Below, piece by piece: positions 40,025-48,370 of a DNA stretch of 64,000 nucleotides. The DNA comes from Collinsella sp. AM34-10 (lineage in GTDB: Bacteria; Actinomycetota; Coriobacteriia; Coriobacteriales; Coriobacteriaceae). The translations under genes were made by a program, and so were the position numbers. Each line of letters starts with the position of its first letter. Position 1 is the stretch's first letter. The stretch spans positions 124,001 to 188,000 of the forward strand of contig NZ_QSIL01000004.1 of NCBI RefSeq assembly GCF_003469185.1, given 5' to 3'. The notes under the pieces were generated by a model that was given only the letters and a program-made list of their open reading frames with translations, did no database searches and was not told where the DNA came from.

Positions 40025-41974
40025 ATGGAGTCATCCGCCTACCCGATGCTCTTTAGTCCGATCAAGGTCGGTACGACCGAGGTCAAGAACCGCGTCTTTA
40101 TGCCGCCGGTGTCTACCAACCTGGCCGACCACGGCTATGTGACCGACGACCTGGTCGACCACTACCGCGCCCGTGCCAAGGGCGGCGTGGGCCTGATCAT
40201 CACCGAGGTCGTGACGGTCGAGCCCACCTATACCTATCTGCCGGGTGACATGTGCTGCTACGACGACACGTTTATCCCCGGCTGGGAAAAGCTCGCCGCC
40301 GCCGTCCACGAGTATGGCTGCAAGATCATGCCGCAGCTCTTCCACCCCGCCTACATGGCCTTTAACATTCCGGGCACGCCGCGCCTCATCGCCCCGTCCT
40401 TTGTGGGCCCGTCCTATGCCCGCGAGGCGCCGCGCCCCATCACGGTCGACGAGATCCACGAGCTCACGCATCAGTTCGGCGACGCTGCCGTGCGCATGCA
40501 GAAGGCCGGCGTCGATGGCGTCGAGGTCCATGCGGCGCACGCCCACGGTATGCTCGGCGGCTTTTTGACCCCGCTCTACAACAAGCGTACCGACGAGTAC
40601 GGTGGCTCGCTCGACGCCCGCATGCGCTTCTTGCTCGAGGTTATCGCCGAGATTCGTGAGCGCTGCGGCCAGGACTTCATCATCGACGTCCGTATCTCGG
40701 GCGACGAGTACACCGATGGCGGCCTGACCCTCAACGACATGATCTACGTCTCGCGTCGTCTGGAGAAGGCCGGCGTCGACATGATCCATGTGTCGGGCGG
40801 CACCACCATCAAGCGCGGCTCTGCGATTCCCGCCGCCGGCACGCAGCAGGCCTCGCACGCCGCCTGCTCGCGCGAGATTAAGAAGCATGTGAACATTCCC
40901 GTCGCCACCGTCGGCCGCATCAATGAGGCATGGATTGCCGAGGAGCTGATCGAGGACGGCGCTGCCGACATCTGCATGATGGGCCGCGCCAATCTGTGCG
41001 ATGCCGAGTTCTGCAACAAGGCCGCTGCCGGCAATGCCGATGATATCCGCCCCTGCATTGGCTGCCTGCGCTGCCTGAACGGCATCATGTTTGGCAAGCG
41101 CATCTCCTGCACCGTCAACCCGGACGTGGAGCGCGACGAGGCCGGCTACGAGCCTGCCGCCGAGGCCAAGAATGTACTGGTTGTGGGCGCTGGTCCTGCG
41201 GGTATGGAGGCGGCCTACATTGCCGCCAAGCGTGGCCATAACGTGGTGCTCGTGGATAAGCAGGACGAGCCGGGCGGCGAGATGCGCATCGCGGCCGTTC
41301 CGCCGGCAAAGCAGGAGCTCACGCGCGTGATCAAGTATCAGTACCGTCGCCTGGCCGAGGCCGGCGTGAAGTGCGTATTTGGCACCGAGCTTTCGGCCGA
41401 GGACATTCAGCGCGACTACGCAGGTTACGAGGTTGTCCTGGCTTATGGCGCCGAGCCCATCGCTCCGGCCTTCATGCAGGGCTTTAAGCAAGTTATGACA
41501 GCTGACGACCTGCTGGGTGGCAAGGCTTTCCCGGGCAAGAAGATCGTCATCGTGGGCGGCGGCACCGTCGGTTGCGAGACGGCCGATTACCTGGCCCCGC
41601 TGGTCAACGACCTCTCGCCGGCCAATCGCGATGTCACCGTTATCGAGATGACCAAGACGCTCGCCGCCAACGAGGGCGGCGCCGGTCGCGCGGTGCTCAT
41701 CACGCGCATGCTCTCCAAGGGCGTTCACGTGCTGACCGAGGCCAAGGTGACCGAGATCACCGAGGACACCATCAGTTACGAGAAGGACGGCGAGGTCCGC
41801 ACCATCACCGGTGCCGATACGCTGGTGCTTGCCATGGGCTATCGTCCCAATACCAAGCTGGCCGACGACCTTGCCGCTGCTGGCGTTGCTGCCCATGTAC
41901 TGGGCGATGCCCAGAAGTGCGGCAACATCCGCGACGCCATCGGCGACGGCTACAAGATTGCCTGCGAGCTCTAG
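40025..41974 (+). CDS. Old yellow enzyme-type NADH:flavin oxidoreductase / enoate reductase-like
   Basis: A 649-aa three-domain flavoenzyme. The FMN-binding barrel (1-345) opens YPMLFSPIKVGTTEVKNRVFMPP and has VEVHAAHAHGMLGGFLTPLYNKRTDEYGGSLDARMRF (catalytic His region). The [4Fe-4S] cysteines are CIGCLRC and ISC (Cx2Cx2Cx11C). The C-terminal FAD/NAD part has NVLVVGAGPAGMEAAYIAAKRG and KIVIVGGGTVGCETADYL. This is the layout of 2,4-dienoyl-CoA reductase, BaiCD/BaiH and 2-enoate reductases, reducing activated C=C bonds in anaerobes. The substrate cannot be told. GAAAGGAAG lies before ATG 40025. Monocistronic. Confidence 0.88.
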   Translation: MESSAYPMLFSPIKVGTTEVKNRVFMPPVSTNLADHGYVTDDLVDHYRARAKGGVGLIITEVVTVEPTYTYLPGDMCCYDDTFIPGWEKLAAAVHEYGCKIMPQLFHPAYMAFNIPGTPRLIAPSFVGPSYAREAPRPITVDEIHELTHQFGDAAVRMQKAGVDGVEVHAAHAHGMLGGFLTPLYNKRTDEYGGSLDARMRFLLEVIAEIRERCGQDFIIDVRISGDEYTDGGLTLNDMIYVSRRLEKAGVDMIHVSGGTTIKRGSAIPAAGTQQASHAACSREIKKHVNIPVATVGRINEAWIAEELIEDGAADICMMGRANLCDAEFCNKAAAGNADDIRPCIGCLRCLNGIMFGKRISCTVNPDVERDEAGYEPAAEAKNVLVVGAGPAGMEAAYIAAKRGHNVVLVDKQDEPGGEMRIAAVPPAKQELTRVIKYQYRRLAEAGVKCVFGTELSAEDIQRDYAGYEVVLAYGAEPIAPAFMQGFKQVMTADDLLGGKAFPGKKIVIVGGGTVGCETADYLAPLVNDLSPANRDVTVIEMTKTLAANEGGAGRAVLITRMLSKGVHVLTEAKVTEITEDTISYEKDGEVRTITGADTLVLAMGYRPNTKLADDLAAAGVAAHVLGDAQKCGNIRDAIGDGYKIACEL

Positions 41975-41987
41975 TCAACCCCTTGGT

Positions 41988-42039
41988 GCGTGGGGGACAG
42001 GTTGGTTTGCACCAAGTTGGTGCATGTAAACCTGACCCC
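41988..42039. repeat. GGGGACAGGTTGG palindrome
   Basis: The arms GGGGACAGGTTGGTTTGCACCAA and TTGGTGCA..AAACCTGACCCC are complementary with a few unpaired bases, giving a long hairpin 14 nt after the reductase stop. The GGGGACAGG opening matches families D and E. A remnant of palindromic repeat mobility is likely. Confidence 0.6.
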
Positions 42040-42125
42040 ATTGACGAGGTTGCCGCCATCCCAGGGCGGCTTCATGGAGTAGCGTCCGTACGCATCGAAT
42101 TTCTTCTCTCATAGATGTGCGGCAC

Positions 42126-42164
42126 AAAGAGCCCCGAGTTCATACGAGCTCGGGGCTCTTTTCG
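42126..42164 (+). terminator. Terminator between the reductase and the AlbA-type regulator
   Basis: A perfect 13-bp stem AAAGAGCCCCGAG / CTCGGGGCTCTTT with a 10-nt loop and TTT. The A-run at the left also allows minus-strand use. Confidence 0.85.
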
Positions 42165-42184
42165 TTTGGATTGCAGACGTATTG

Positions 42185-42330
42185 ACAGACGAAAACAGTC
42201 TGCGTCCGGTATTGAGCCATACGAAAGCGAAATTATGCGTCTTAATTCCGTACGCAAATCAAGACGAAAACCGTTTGCGTCTTCTATAAATCAGTACGCA
42301 AACGGTTTTCGTCTTATAATACGGTTATGA
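42185..42330 (+). promoter_or_regulatory. Operator array and promoter of the AlbA-type regulator
   Basis: At least three dyads of the form AGACGMAAAC-N-GTTTKCGTCT: about 42186-42206 (degenerate), 42271-42291 and 42294-42314 (GTACGCAAAC-G-GTTTTCGTCT). Half-sites GTACGCAAA and TGCGTCTT lie between. The last two also form a perfect 19-bp inverted repeat. A TATAAT -10 box at 42315-42320 directly abuts the last dyad, so a bound protein would cover the promoter. Autoregulation by the following gene is likely. Confidence 0.7.
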
Positions 42331-42357
42331 ATGGTACGAAACGAGGGGGTTGTGCAT

Positions 42358-43611
42358 ATGGTTGTTAGAGAGAGCCCTACAGTCGAATACAAGGAAAGCG
42401 TTACGCCGACGTTTCTTAAAACGGTGAGCGCCTATGCAAACTACGGGACGGGCAAGATTGAGTTTGGCGTTGATGACGAGGGTGTGGCTGTCGGCCTTGC
42501 GGATCCGGTTGCAGAATGCCTGCGCATCGAGAACATGATTAACGACAGTCTTGATCCCGCACCCCGTTATTCGCTTGAGCCCGATGAGAAACACGGGATC
42601 GTAATCCTTACGGTTTATGAGGGGCAGGACAAACCCTATCGAAGCAAGGGAAAGGCCTACAGACGAAACGATTCGGCAACGGTGGAGGTCGACCGGTTTG
42701 AGTATGGCAGGCTGACGCTCGAAGGCAGCAACGTAACGTTCGACGCGCTCACGTCGGCTCGCCAGGACTTGAGCTTTCATACGCTCGAGCATAAGTGTGT
42801 TGAACACCTCGGCATTTCCGAGCTAACGTCGGATATCTTGCGTACGCTCCGCTTGCTCGGCAAGGATGGCTATACCAATGCCGCGGCGATTTTAGCGGAT
42901 AAGAATGATTTTCCGGGCATCGACTGCGTCCGTTTTGGCGATACCGAGGATGTGATCTTGGATCGCGAGGCAGCGACAAATGTATCCGCAATTGAGCAGG
43001 TGGACAGGGCGGTAGCTATGTTTGCACGCTACTACCGTTATGAGCGTATCGAAGGGATGGAGCGCGTCCAAACCGATCGAATTCCTCTCGAGGCGTTTCG
43101 CGAAGCTGTCGCAAATGCTTTGGTGCATCGGACGTGGGACGTTCGAGCGAACGTTCAAATTGCCCTGTACGATGATCGTGTCGTTGTGACCTCCCCCGGA
43201 TCGCTGCCCGCCGGTTTGACGACGGAACAATACCTGTATGGGCAGATATCCGTGCTCAGAAACCCCATCGTTGCAGAGGCCTTCTTAAAGCTGGATTACA
43301 TCGAGAAATTTGGTACGGGAATCGCGCGCATTAGACGTGCCTATCGCGATTCGATCAATCAACCAATTTTTGATGTTCGCGGCGGCATGGTGGCCGTCAC
43401 ATTGCCCGTTACCGATGCCCTTGAAGGGTCCGAGGAAGAGGTCCAGGTTCTCAAGGCCTTGTCGGGCGGTCGAATTATATCGCGAAGCGAGATTGAAAAA
43501 CAGACGGGGCTGAGCCGCATGCGGACGTTGACGGCACTCGAATCTCTGCTTGAACGGAATGCAATCGTAAGGCAGGGAACCGGGCGGGCCACGAAATACG
43601 AGCGCTCATAG
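42358..43611 (+). CDS. AlbA/Schlafen-domain ATP-binding transcriptional regulator
   Basis: A 417-aa protein. The N-terminal AlbA_2 (Schlafen-type) DNA-binding domain (about 1-110) has ESPTVEYKESVTPTFLKTVSAYANYGTGKIEFGVDDEG. A degenerate GHKL-type ATP-binding module follows (EAVANALVHRTWDVRANVQIALYDDRVVVTSPGSLP, and KFGTGIARIRRAY). A C-terminal winged helix (GGRIISRSEIEKQTGLSRMRTLTALESLL) ends the protein. I chose ATG 42358 with GAGGGGG upstream; ATG 42331 is also in frame. The operator array in front suggests it regulates itself. Lower GC than its neighbours and no partner gene suggest acquisition. Confidence 0.82.
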   Translation: MVVRESPTVEYKESVTPTFLKTVSAYANYGTGKIEFGVDDEGVAVGLADPVAECLRIENMINDSLDPAPRYSLEPDEKHGIVILTVYEGQDKPYRSKGKAYRRNDSATVEVDRFEYGRLTLEGSNVTFDALTSARQDLSFHTLEHKCVEHLGISELTSDILRTLRLLGKDGYTNAAAILADKNDFPGIDCVRFGDTEDVILDREAATNVSAIEQVDRAVAMFARYYRYERIEGMERVQTDRIPLEAFREAVANALVHRTWDVRANVQIALYDDRVVVTSPGSLPAGLTTEQYLYGQISVLRNPIVAEAFLKLDYIEKFGTGIARIRRAYRDSINQPIFDVRGGMVAVTLPVTDALEGSEEEVQVLKALSGGRIISRSEIEKQTGLSRMRTLTALESLLERNAIVRQGTGRATKYERS

Positions 43612-43635
43612 TCAAAAAGAGCCATGGTACAAGAC

Positions 43636-43665
43636 GGACCCCAAGCCAGCGTTGGCTTGGGGTCC
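43636..43665 (+). terminator. Strong hairpin after the AlbA-type regulator
   Basis: Perfect 13-bp stem GGACCCCAAGCCA / TGGCTTGGGGTCC, loop GCGT. Only a short GTTAT follows, so the U-run is poor. Confidence 0.65.
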
Positions 43666-43684
43666 GTTATGTCCCGGATGGTAA

Positions 43685-43760
43685 CGGGCCGATTATTGTC
43701 AAGTTATAGCAAAGCATGGCGACGTACAGCAAAGTATAGTGAGATATAGCAAGCCGTATA
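43685..43760. repeat. Short degenerate repeats AGCAAAGYATRG
   Basis: The units TATAGCAAAGCATGG, TACAGCAAAGTATAG and TATAGCAAGCCGTATAG follow one another in the 525-bp gene-free region 43612-44137. No open frame with coding character was found here. Confidence 0.45.
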
Positions 43761-43849
43761 GCGCGCCTTGATTATCAACCGTCCGTATTTCACAGCAACT
43801 TATAACAGGCTCGGGGTGCCAATTTGGGGTGCAGTAGTGCTGCGCCACG

Positions 43850-43998
43850 AAAAGGGCCTATCTACTACGTTTAAGCCGCAGAGGTCAACCATAGTCGGCT
43901 TTTTCGAAAATCGACAAGCTGTCTACCTGCGGTTTTGTTTTCACGGTTTTCGGTATGGCCGAGGCTATCCGTGTTAATGTAGTAGATGGGCCACTTTT
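43850..43998. mobile_element. 149-bp MITE-like inverted-repeat element (tentative)
   Basis: The ends AAAAGGGCC-TATCTACTACGTTTAA (from 43850) and TTAATGTAGTAGATGGGCC-ACTTTT (to 43998) are imperfect inverted repeats of about 24 bp. The interior holds further complementary pieces (CCGCAG/CTGCGG). No transposase is encoded. It is followed by a GCCCCGACCCAA...TTGGG..GGGGC hairpin near 44040-44076. It could be a non-autonomous transposon or a large palindromic repeat. Confidence 0.4.
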
Positions 43999-44137
43999 GT
44001 GGCAAGGGGGCCGATCTGCGGGCCAGGGTAGCTAAAAGAGCCCCGACCCAAAAAGACTGATTGGGAGCTGGGGCGTGTCGATGCGATAGTATTACGTGGT
44101 GAAATTCGACAAACCGTGGGCTTCATCCGAGGGCTTT

Positions 44138-44830
44138 ATGGAACAACACCAGCATTATCAGAGCCTGCAAGACCAGGCATACAACGCATTGCGCTCCAAG
44201 ATCATCTATGCCGAGCTCAAGCCCGGCACGCGCCTTTCGGCGATTGGTCTGGAAAAGGAGACGGGGATCGGGCGCACGCCCATTCGCGAGTCCTTTGTGC
44301 GCCTGCGCGAGCAAGAGCTGGTGGAAACGCGTCCCAAGAGCGGCACCTACGTCTCTAAGATCAGCATGGAACACGCCGAGAATGCCTGTTTCTTGCGCGA
44401 GAAACTCGAGAGAAGCGTGCTTATTAAATGCTGCTCTGCCGCCACGCCCGAGCAAAAGCATCGGCTCGAGCAGATTCTTGCCGAGTCCGAGTCGCTCGAC
44501 CATAGCGAGACGCGTCGCTTTTTCGATCTGGACAACCTGTTTCATGAGACGTGTTTTGAGATTGCCGGTCGTCACATGCTGTGGAATTGGATGAAGAGCG
44601 TCAACACGCATTTTGAGCGATACAACTGGTTGCGTATGGTGTCGCAGGACCTGGATTGGGAGCCGATTCGTCGGCAGCATCGCCGGATTCTCGAGGCCAT
44701 TAAGAGGGGCGATACCGACACGGCGAGCTATCTGGCAGAGACGCACTTGCACCTGATGCCCGAGGAGCAGGGCCCGGTTATCGCCTTGCATCCCGACTAC
44801 TTTGAGCTGTCCAAAGACTCGTCTATCTAG
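44138..44830 (+). CDS. GntR-family (FadR/FCD subfamily) transcriptional regulator
   Basis: A 230-aa regulator. The N-terminal winged helix reads QDQAYNALRSKIIYAELKPGTRLSAIGLEKETGIGRTPIRESFVRLREQELVETRPKSGTYVS. The C-terminal FCD domain (about 80-220) keeps the metal/ligand histidines in LDNLFHETCFEIAG and TASYLAETHLHLMPEE. Such regulators respond to organic acids or sugars acids. ATG 44138 has GAGGG upstream; GTG 44096 would extend it by 14 residues. It lies 125 bp before a LacI regulator with no metabolic gene adjacent. Confidence 0.88.
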   Translation: MEQHQHYQSLQDQAYNALRSKIIYAELKPGTRLSAIGLEKETGIGRTPIRESFVRLREQELVETRPKSGTYVSKISMEHAENACFLREKLERSVLIKCCSAATPEQKHRLEQILAESESLDHSETRRFFDLDNLFHETCFEIAGRHMLWNWMKSVNTHFERYNWLRMVSQDLDWEPIRRQHRRILEAIKRGDTDTASYLAETHLHLMPEEQGPVIALHPDYFELSKDSSI

Positions 44831-44954
44831 CCCATCACTGCATCTGCTCGAGACGCAAAAACGATGCTGCTCACCCACAGCGTTTTGCAACTGAGAATTT
44901 TAAAAAATGCCTAAAATGGCTCAGACCGCCGACAATTGGGAAACGGGGTGCGTT

Positions 44955-45977
44955 ATGGCGCAGATGAGAATCAAGGACATTGCCGCCGAGGCGGGCGTGA
45001 GCCCGGCCACGGTCTCGCGCTATCTCAACAACCGCCCCGGGCAAATGACCGAGGAAACCCGTGCTCGCATCGCGGCGGTTATCGAGCGCACCGGCTATCG
45101 CCCGCGTGCCGCCGCGCGCAATCTACGCAGCTCGCGCACCAACCTCATCGGCGTGATCCTGGCCGACATCGCCAACCCGTTCTCCAGCGCCATGCTCGAA
45201 GGGCTTTCCGTCAGCGCCGCCGCGCGCGGCTGCTCGCTCATGACGGCCATTAGCGGCAACGACCCCGCTAAGGAAGCGGAGTCGCTCACCAGGCTTATCG
45301 ACGCCGGCGTGGACGGCCTGGTCGTCAATACCTGCGGCGGTAACGACGAGGCAATCGCCGCGGCCGCGGGGCGCCTGCCCGTTGTACTGCTCGACCGCGA
45401 CGTTGCCGACGGTGGCATCGATCTGGTGACCTCCAACAACCGTGAGCTGGTCGCCGGCCTGGTAGACGCCTTGGCTGCTGCGGGCAGCGAGCGCCTGTGC
45501 CTGCTCACCGAGGCAAGCGACGGCAGCCCCGTGCGTCGCGAGCGCGCCGAGGCCTTTGTCGACGAGCTTTCGCGACGCGGCCTTGCGGGCGAGGTCGTCA
45601 CCCTGGCCGACGGTGGCGCCACGGGCGTCAGTCGCCTGGACGAGACCATCCGCGGTTATGCGGGTAAAAAGCTCGGCCTCATTGCCGTCAACGGCCTGGT
45701 CTTTCTGCGTCTGACCGAGGCACTGGCACAGTTGGGACCTTCGTTGCCGGCTGGCCTCAAGATTGCGACGTTTGACGATTACCCCTGGAACCACGTGCTC
45801 TTTGGCGGTGTGACCACGGCCGCGCAAGACACCCTTACCATTGCCGAGCGCGTAGTCGAGCGCCTGTTCGAGCGCATCGACGTTGTTACCACCACCGTGG
45901 GCGAGGCCGCAAAGCTGGCGCCCAAGTGCATCGAGATCCCCGGCCACATCGAACACCGCGCCTCGACCTCGCGCTAG
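44955..45977 (+). CDS. LacI-family transcriptional regulator
   Basis: A 340-aa repressor. The N-terminal helix-turn-helix is MRIKDIAAEAGVSPATVSRYLNNRPGQMTEETRARI with the hinge RPRAAARNLRSSRTNLIGVI, followed by the periplasmic-binding-protein fold (DGLVVNTCGGND, VVLLDRDV, IATFDDYPWN). The PBP part suggests a sugar or nucleoside effector. The start could be 44955 or 44964. No transporter or catabolic operon lies next to it, so its regulon is elsewhere. Confidence 0.9.
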   Translation: MAQMRIKDIAAEAGVSPATVSRYLNNRPGQMTEETRARIAAVIERTGYRPRAAARNLRSSRTNLIGVILADIANPFSSAMLEGLSVSAAARGCSLMTAISGNDPAKEAESLTRLIDAGVDGLVVNTCGGNDEAIAAAAGRLPVVLLDRDVADGGIDLVTSNNRELVAGLVDALAAAGSERLCLLTEASDGSPVRRERAEAFVDELSRRGLAGEVVTLADGGATGVSRLDETIRGYAGKKLGLIAVNGLVFLRLTEALAQLGPSLPAGLKIATFDDYPWNHVLFGGVTTAAQDTLTIAERVVERLFERIDVVTTTVGEAAKLAPKCIEIPGHIEHRASTSR

Positions 45978-46051
45978 CCGTTCGTTCGCAACTGCCTGTT
46001 CGCGCACGTTTTTTGAGCGCTTGATACGCTTTAACCCTGCGGAAACATTTT

Positions 46052-46072
46052 TCTGCGATAGTATCTGCGATA
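46052..46072 (+). promoter_or_regulatory. Direct repeat TCTGCGATA upstream of the glutamine synthetase-like gene
   Basis: TCTGCGATA occurs at 46052-46060 and again at 46064-46072, a 12-nt period, 40 nt before the start codon. Direct repeats spaced near one helical turn suit OmpR-type regulators such as the GlnR-like protein downstream. The TATAG within may be the -10 region. Confidence 0.35.
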
Positions 46073-46111
46073 TAGACCAGTCGAAACCCGCCCGAAAGAA
46101 AGGGGAGCGAC

Positions 46112-47449
46112 ATGAACCAGCAGAACATCGATTACGTACTCCGCTCCGTAGAGCAGCGTGACATCCGCTTTGTGCGTCTGTGGTTTGTCGACATTCTCGG
46201 CCGCCTCAAGAACTTTGCCATTAGCCCCGAGGACCTCGAGGTCGCTTTTGAGGAGGGTATTGGCTTTGACGGCTCCGCCATCGAGGGCTTTGCCACGCCT
46301 GAGGAAGCTGACATGCTGGCGTTCCCCGATGCTTCGACCTTCCAGATTTTGCCGTGGCGCCCGAGCCATAATGGCGTCGCCCGCGTGTTCTGCGACGTGT
46401 GCACTCCCGATCGCAAGCCGTTTGCCGGCGACCCGCGCGATGCCCTGCGCCGAATGTTCCGCAAGGCCGAGAAAGCTGGCTATCTGCTCAACGTGGGCGC
46501 TGAGCTGGAGTATTACTACTTCCCCGACGAACACACCCCCGAGCCGCTCGACAACGTGGGCTACTTCGATCTTTCGGTGAGCGATGCCGCCCGCGACCTG
46601 CGTCGCAATACGGTCCTCACGCTCGAGAAGATGTCCGTGCCCGTGGAGTACACCTTCCACGCCGCCGGCCGCTCGCAGCACGGCATGAGCCTGCGTCACG
46701 CCGAGGCCCTGAGCATGTCCGACGCCATCACCACGGCCAAACTCATCATTAAGCAGCAGGCCTACGAGAGCGGTTGCCACGCCTCCTTTATGCCCAAGCC
46801 GTTGGCGGGCGAGGATGGCAGCGCCATGTTTTTGCATCAGTCGCTGTTCGACCACGACGGCAACAACGTCTTTTGGGGCGAGGGCGACGAGAAGTACCAT
46901 CTCTCCGACGTTGCCAAGCACTATATGGCCGGCATCCTGGCGCATGCCCGCGAGATCAGCGCCATCACCAACCCCACGGTCAACTCGTACAAGCGCATCA
47001 CCACGGGTGGCGACTCCGTGCCGCAGTACGCCACGTGGGGCCTGCGCAACCGCGCGAGCATGGTCCGCATCCCGGTCTACAAGCCCGGCAAGCAGCTGTC
47101 CACGCGCATCGAGCTTCGTAGCCCCGACCCCATGGCCAACCCGTACCTGGTCAACGCCGTCACGCTGGCGGCTGGTCTCGACGGCATCGAGCGCAAGCTG
47201 GAGCTCCCGCCCGAGGCCACGGCCGAGACACTCAAGCTTACCGACCGTCAGATGGCCGAGGCCGGCTACACGCCGCTGCCGCGCTCGCTTAAAGAGGCAC
47301 TCGACGTGTTTGAGGACTCGCAGTTTATGAAGGATGCCCTCGGCGAGCACATCCACAGCTTCTTCCTCAAAAAGAAGCGCGACGAGTGGCATAAGTTTGA
47401 GTCTACGATCACCGAGTGGGAGATCAAGCACTACCTGGCGAACTCCTAA
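46112..47449 (+). CDS. Glutamine synthetase-like protein with altered active site
   Basis: A 445-aa protein of the GSI fold, most like actinobacterial GlnA2: an N-terminal beta-grasp (1-105, GIGFDGSAIEGFATPEEADMLAFPD) and a catalytic barrel. E131 and E133 and the ELR-type E334/R336 are kept. But the loop that should read HHE..QHE reads FHAAGRSQHG (A184 and G191 replace the Salmonella E212 and E220 ligands), GSAMFLHQSL has F240 for H269, and TGGDSVPQ has D301 near E327. Metal binding and glutamine synthesis are therefore doubtful. It lacks the adenylylation loop. It may be a regulator or have a different ligase activity. It is followed 50 bp later by a GlnR-like gene. Confidence 0.85.
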   Translation: MNQQNIDYVLRSVEQRDIRFVRLWFVDILGRLKNFAISPEDLEVAFEEGIGFDGSAIEGFATPEEADMLAFPDASTFQILPWRPSHNGVARVFCDVCTPDRKPFAGDPRDALRRMFRKAEKAGYLLNVGAELEYYYFPDEHTPEPLDNVGYFDLSVSDAARDLRRNTVLTLEKMSVPVEYTFHAAGRSQHGMSLRHAEALSMSDAITTAKLIIKQQAYESGCHASFMPKPLAGEDGSAMFLHQSLFDHDGNNVFWGEGDEKYHLSDVAKHYMAGILAHAREISAITNPTVNSYKRITTGGDSVPQYATWGLRNRASMVRIPVYKPGKQLSTRIELRSPDPMANPYLVNAVTLAAGLDGIERKLELPPEATAETLKLTDRQMAEAGYTPLPRSLKEALDVFEDSQFMKDALGEHIHSFFLKKKRDEWHKFESTITEWEIKHYLANS

Positions 47450-47499
47450 TCGCGCTGGCTTGTTCCAGTACGATTGAGCTCATTTCCTTGGAGGCCGAT

Positions 47500-48162
47500 A
47501 TGTCCGAAAAGAGTGCCCTGTTCATGGCGCGCACGACGCGCTTCCACGAGTTTGCCCGCAGCTTGACGACCACCCTGGGTGTCGAGGTGAGCCTGGCCAC
47601 CCCCGATTCGCCGACTGCGGCGCACGACTTCGACCTGCTGATCCTCGATTCCGATGGCATCCGCAGCGACCGCATCGATCAGATTGCCAAGTGGCTTGAC
47701 GATCGCGGCGGCGTCCCCATGTTGGTGATTGTCGACGACGAGGCGCTCGGTACCTTGCGCCTGCCCAATCACGCGCATGCCGACTTTGTATGCCCCACGG
47801 CGACGCCCAACGAGCTCAAGGCTCGCGCGCAGCGCCTGATGGGCGAGGAGGAGACCGTCGCCGCCGACGATGTGCTCAACATCGACAACCTCGAGATTAA
47901 CCTGGCTACCTACCAGGTGACGCTCGATAGCGAGCCCATCGACCTGACGCTGATGGAGTACTCGCTGCTGAGCTTTTTGGCGACGCATCCCAACCGTGCC
48001 TACAGCCGCGAGGTACTGCTGCACCGCGTGTGGGGCTTTGAGTACTGCGGCGGTACGCGTACCGTCGACGTGCACATCCGACGCATCCGCTCCAAGGTGG
48101 GCCCGCAGATCGCGGCACATATCACCACCGTCCGCGGCGTGGGCTATCTGTTTAAGGACTAG
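47500..48162 (+). CDS. GlnR-like orphan OmpR-family regulator
   Basis: A 220-aa winged-helix regulator with an atypical receiver. D50 (LLILD) is at the phosphorylation position, but the N-terminal acidic pair is missing and the conserved Lys is replaced (FVCPTAT). The output domain (QVTLDSEPIDLTLMEYSLL, then VLLHRVWGFEYCGGTRTVDVHIRRIRSKVGP, TVRGVGY) is close in layout to actinobacterial GlnR, the nitrogen regulator that works without a kinase. Its place 50 bp after a glutamine synthetase-like gene supports this. ATG 47500 has GGAGG upstream; the longer frame overlaps the upstream gene. Confidence 0.82.
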   Translation: MSEKSALFMARTTRFHEFARSLTTTLGVEVSLATPDSPTAAHDFDLLILDSDGIRSDRIDQIAKWLDDRGGVPMLVIVDDEALGTLRLPNHAHADFVCPTATPNELKARAQRLMGEEETVAADDVLNIDNLEINLATYQVTLDSEPIDLTLMEYSLLSFLATHPNRAYSREVLLHRVWGFEYCGGTRTVDVHIRRIRSKVGPQIAAHITTVRGVGYLFKD

Positions 48163-48169
48163 CTTTTCG

Positions 48170-48203
48170 CCACAAAGGGGACAGGCACCTTTGTGGTGGT
48201 TTT
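48170..48203 (+). repeat. Family D hairpin, copy 1
   Basis: CCACAAAGG-GGACAGGCA-CCTTTGTGG followed by TGGTTTTG, 8 nt after the GlnR-like stop. It can act as a terminator here. The same sequence recurs at 57856, 59446 and in part at 60414. Confidence 0.8.
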
Positions 48204-48370
48204 GCCGCATGCGTGGGTTCCTTTCGGGTCCGCAACAGAACTTAAGCCTTCCTAAAAGATTGCGTTCTCATACACGTGCACCCGCATATTGGGGTACAAC
48301 TCAACGTGAACAATGATGGCCCGCCACGTGTTTGGCGGGCCTTTGGTTATTTGACGAAAGGATCGCAGCT

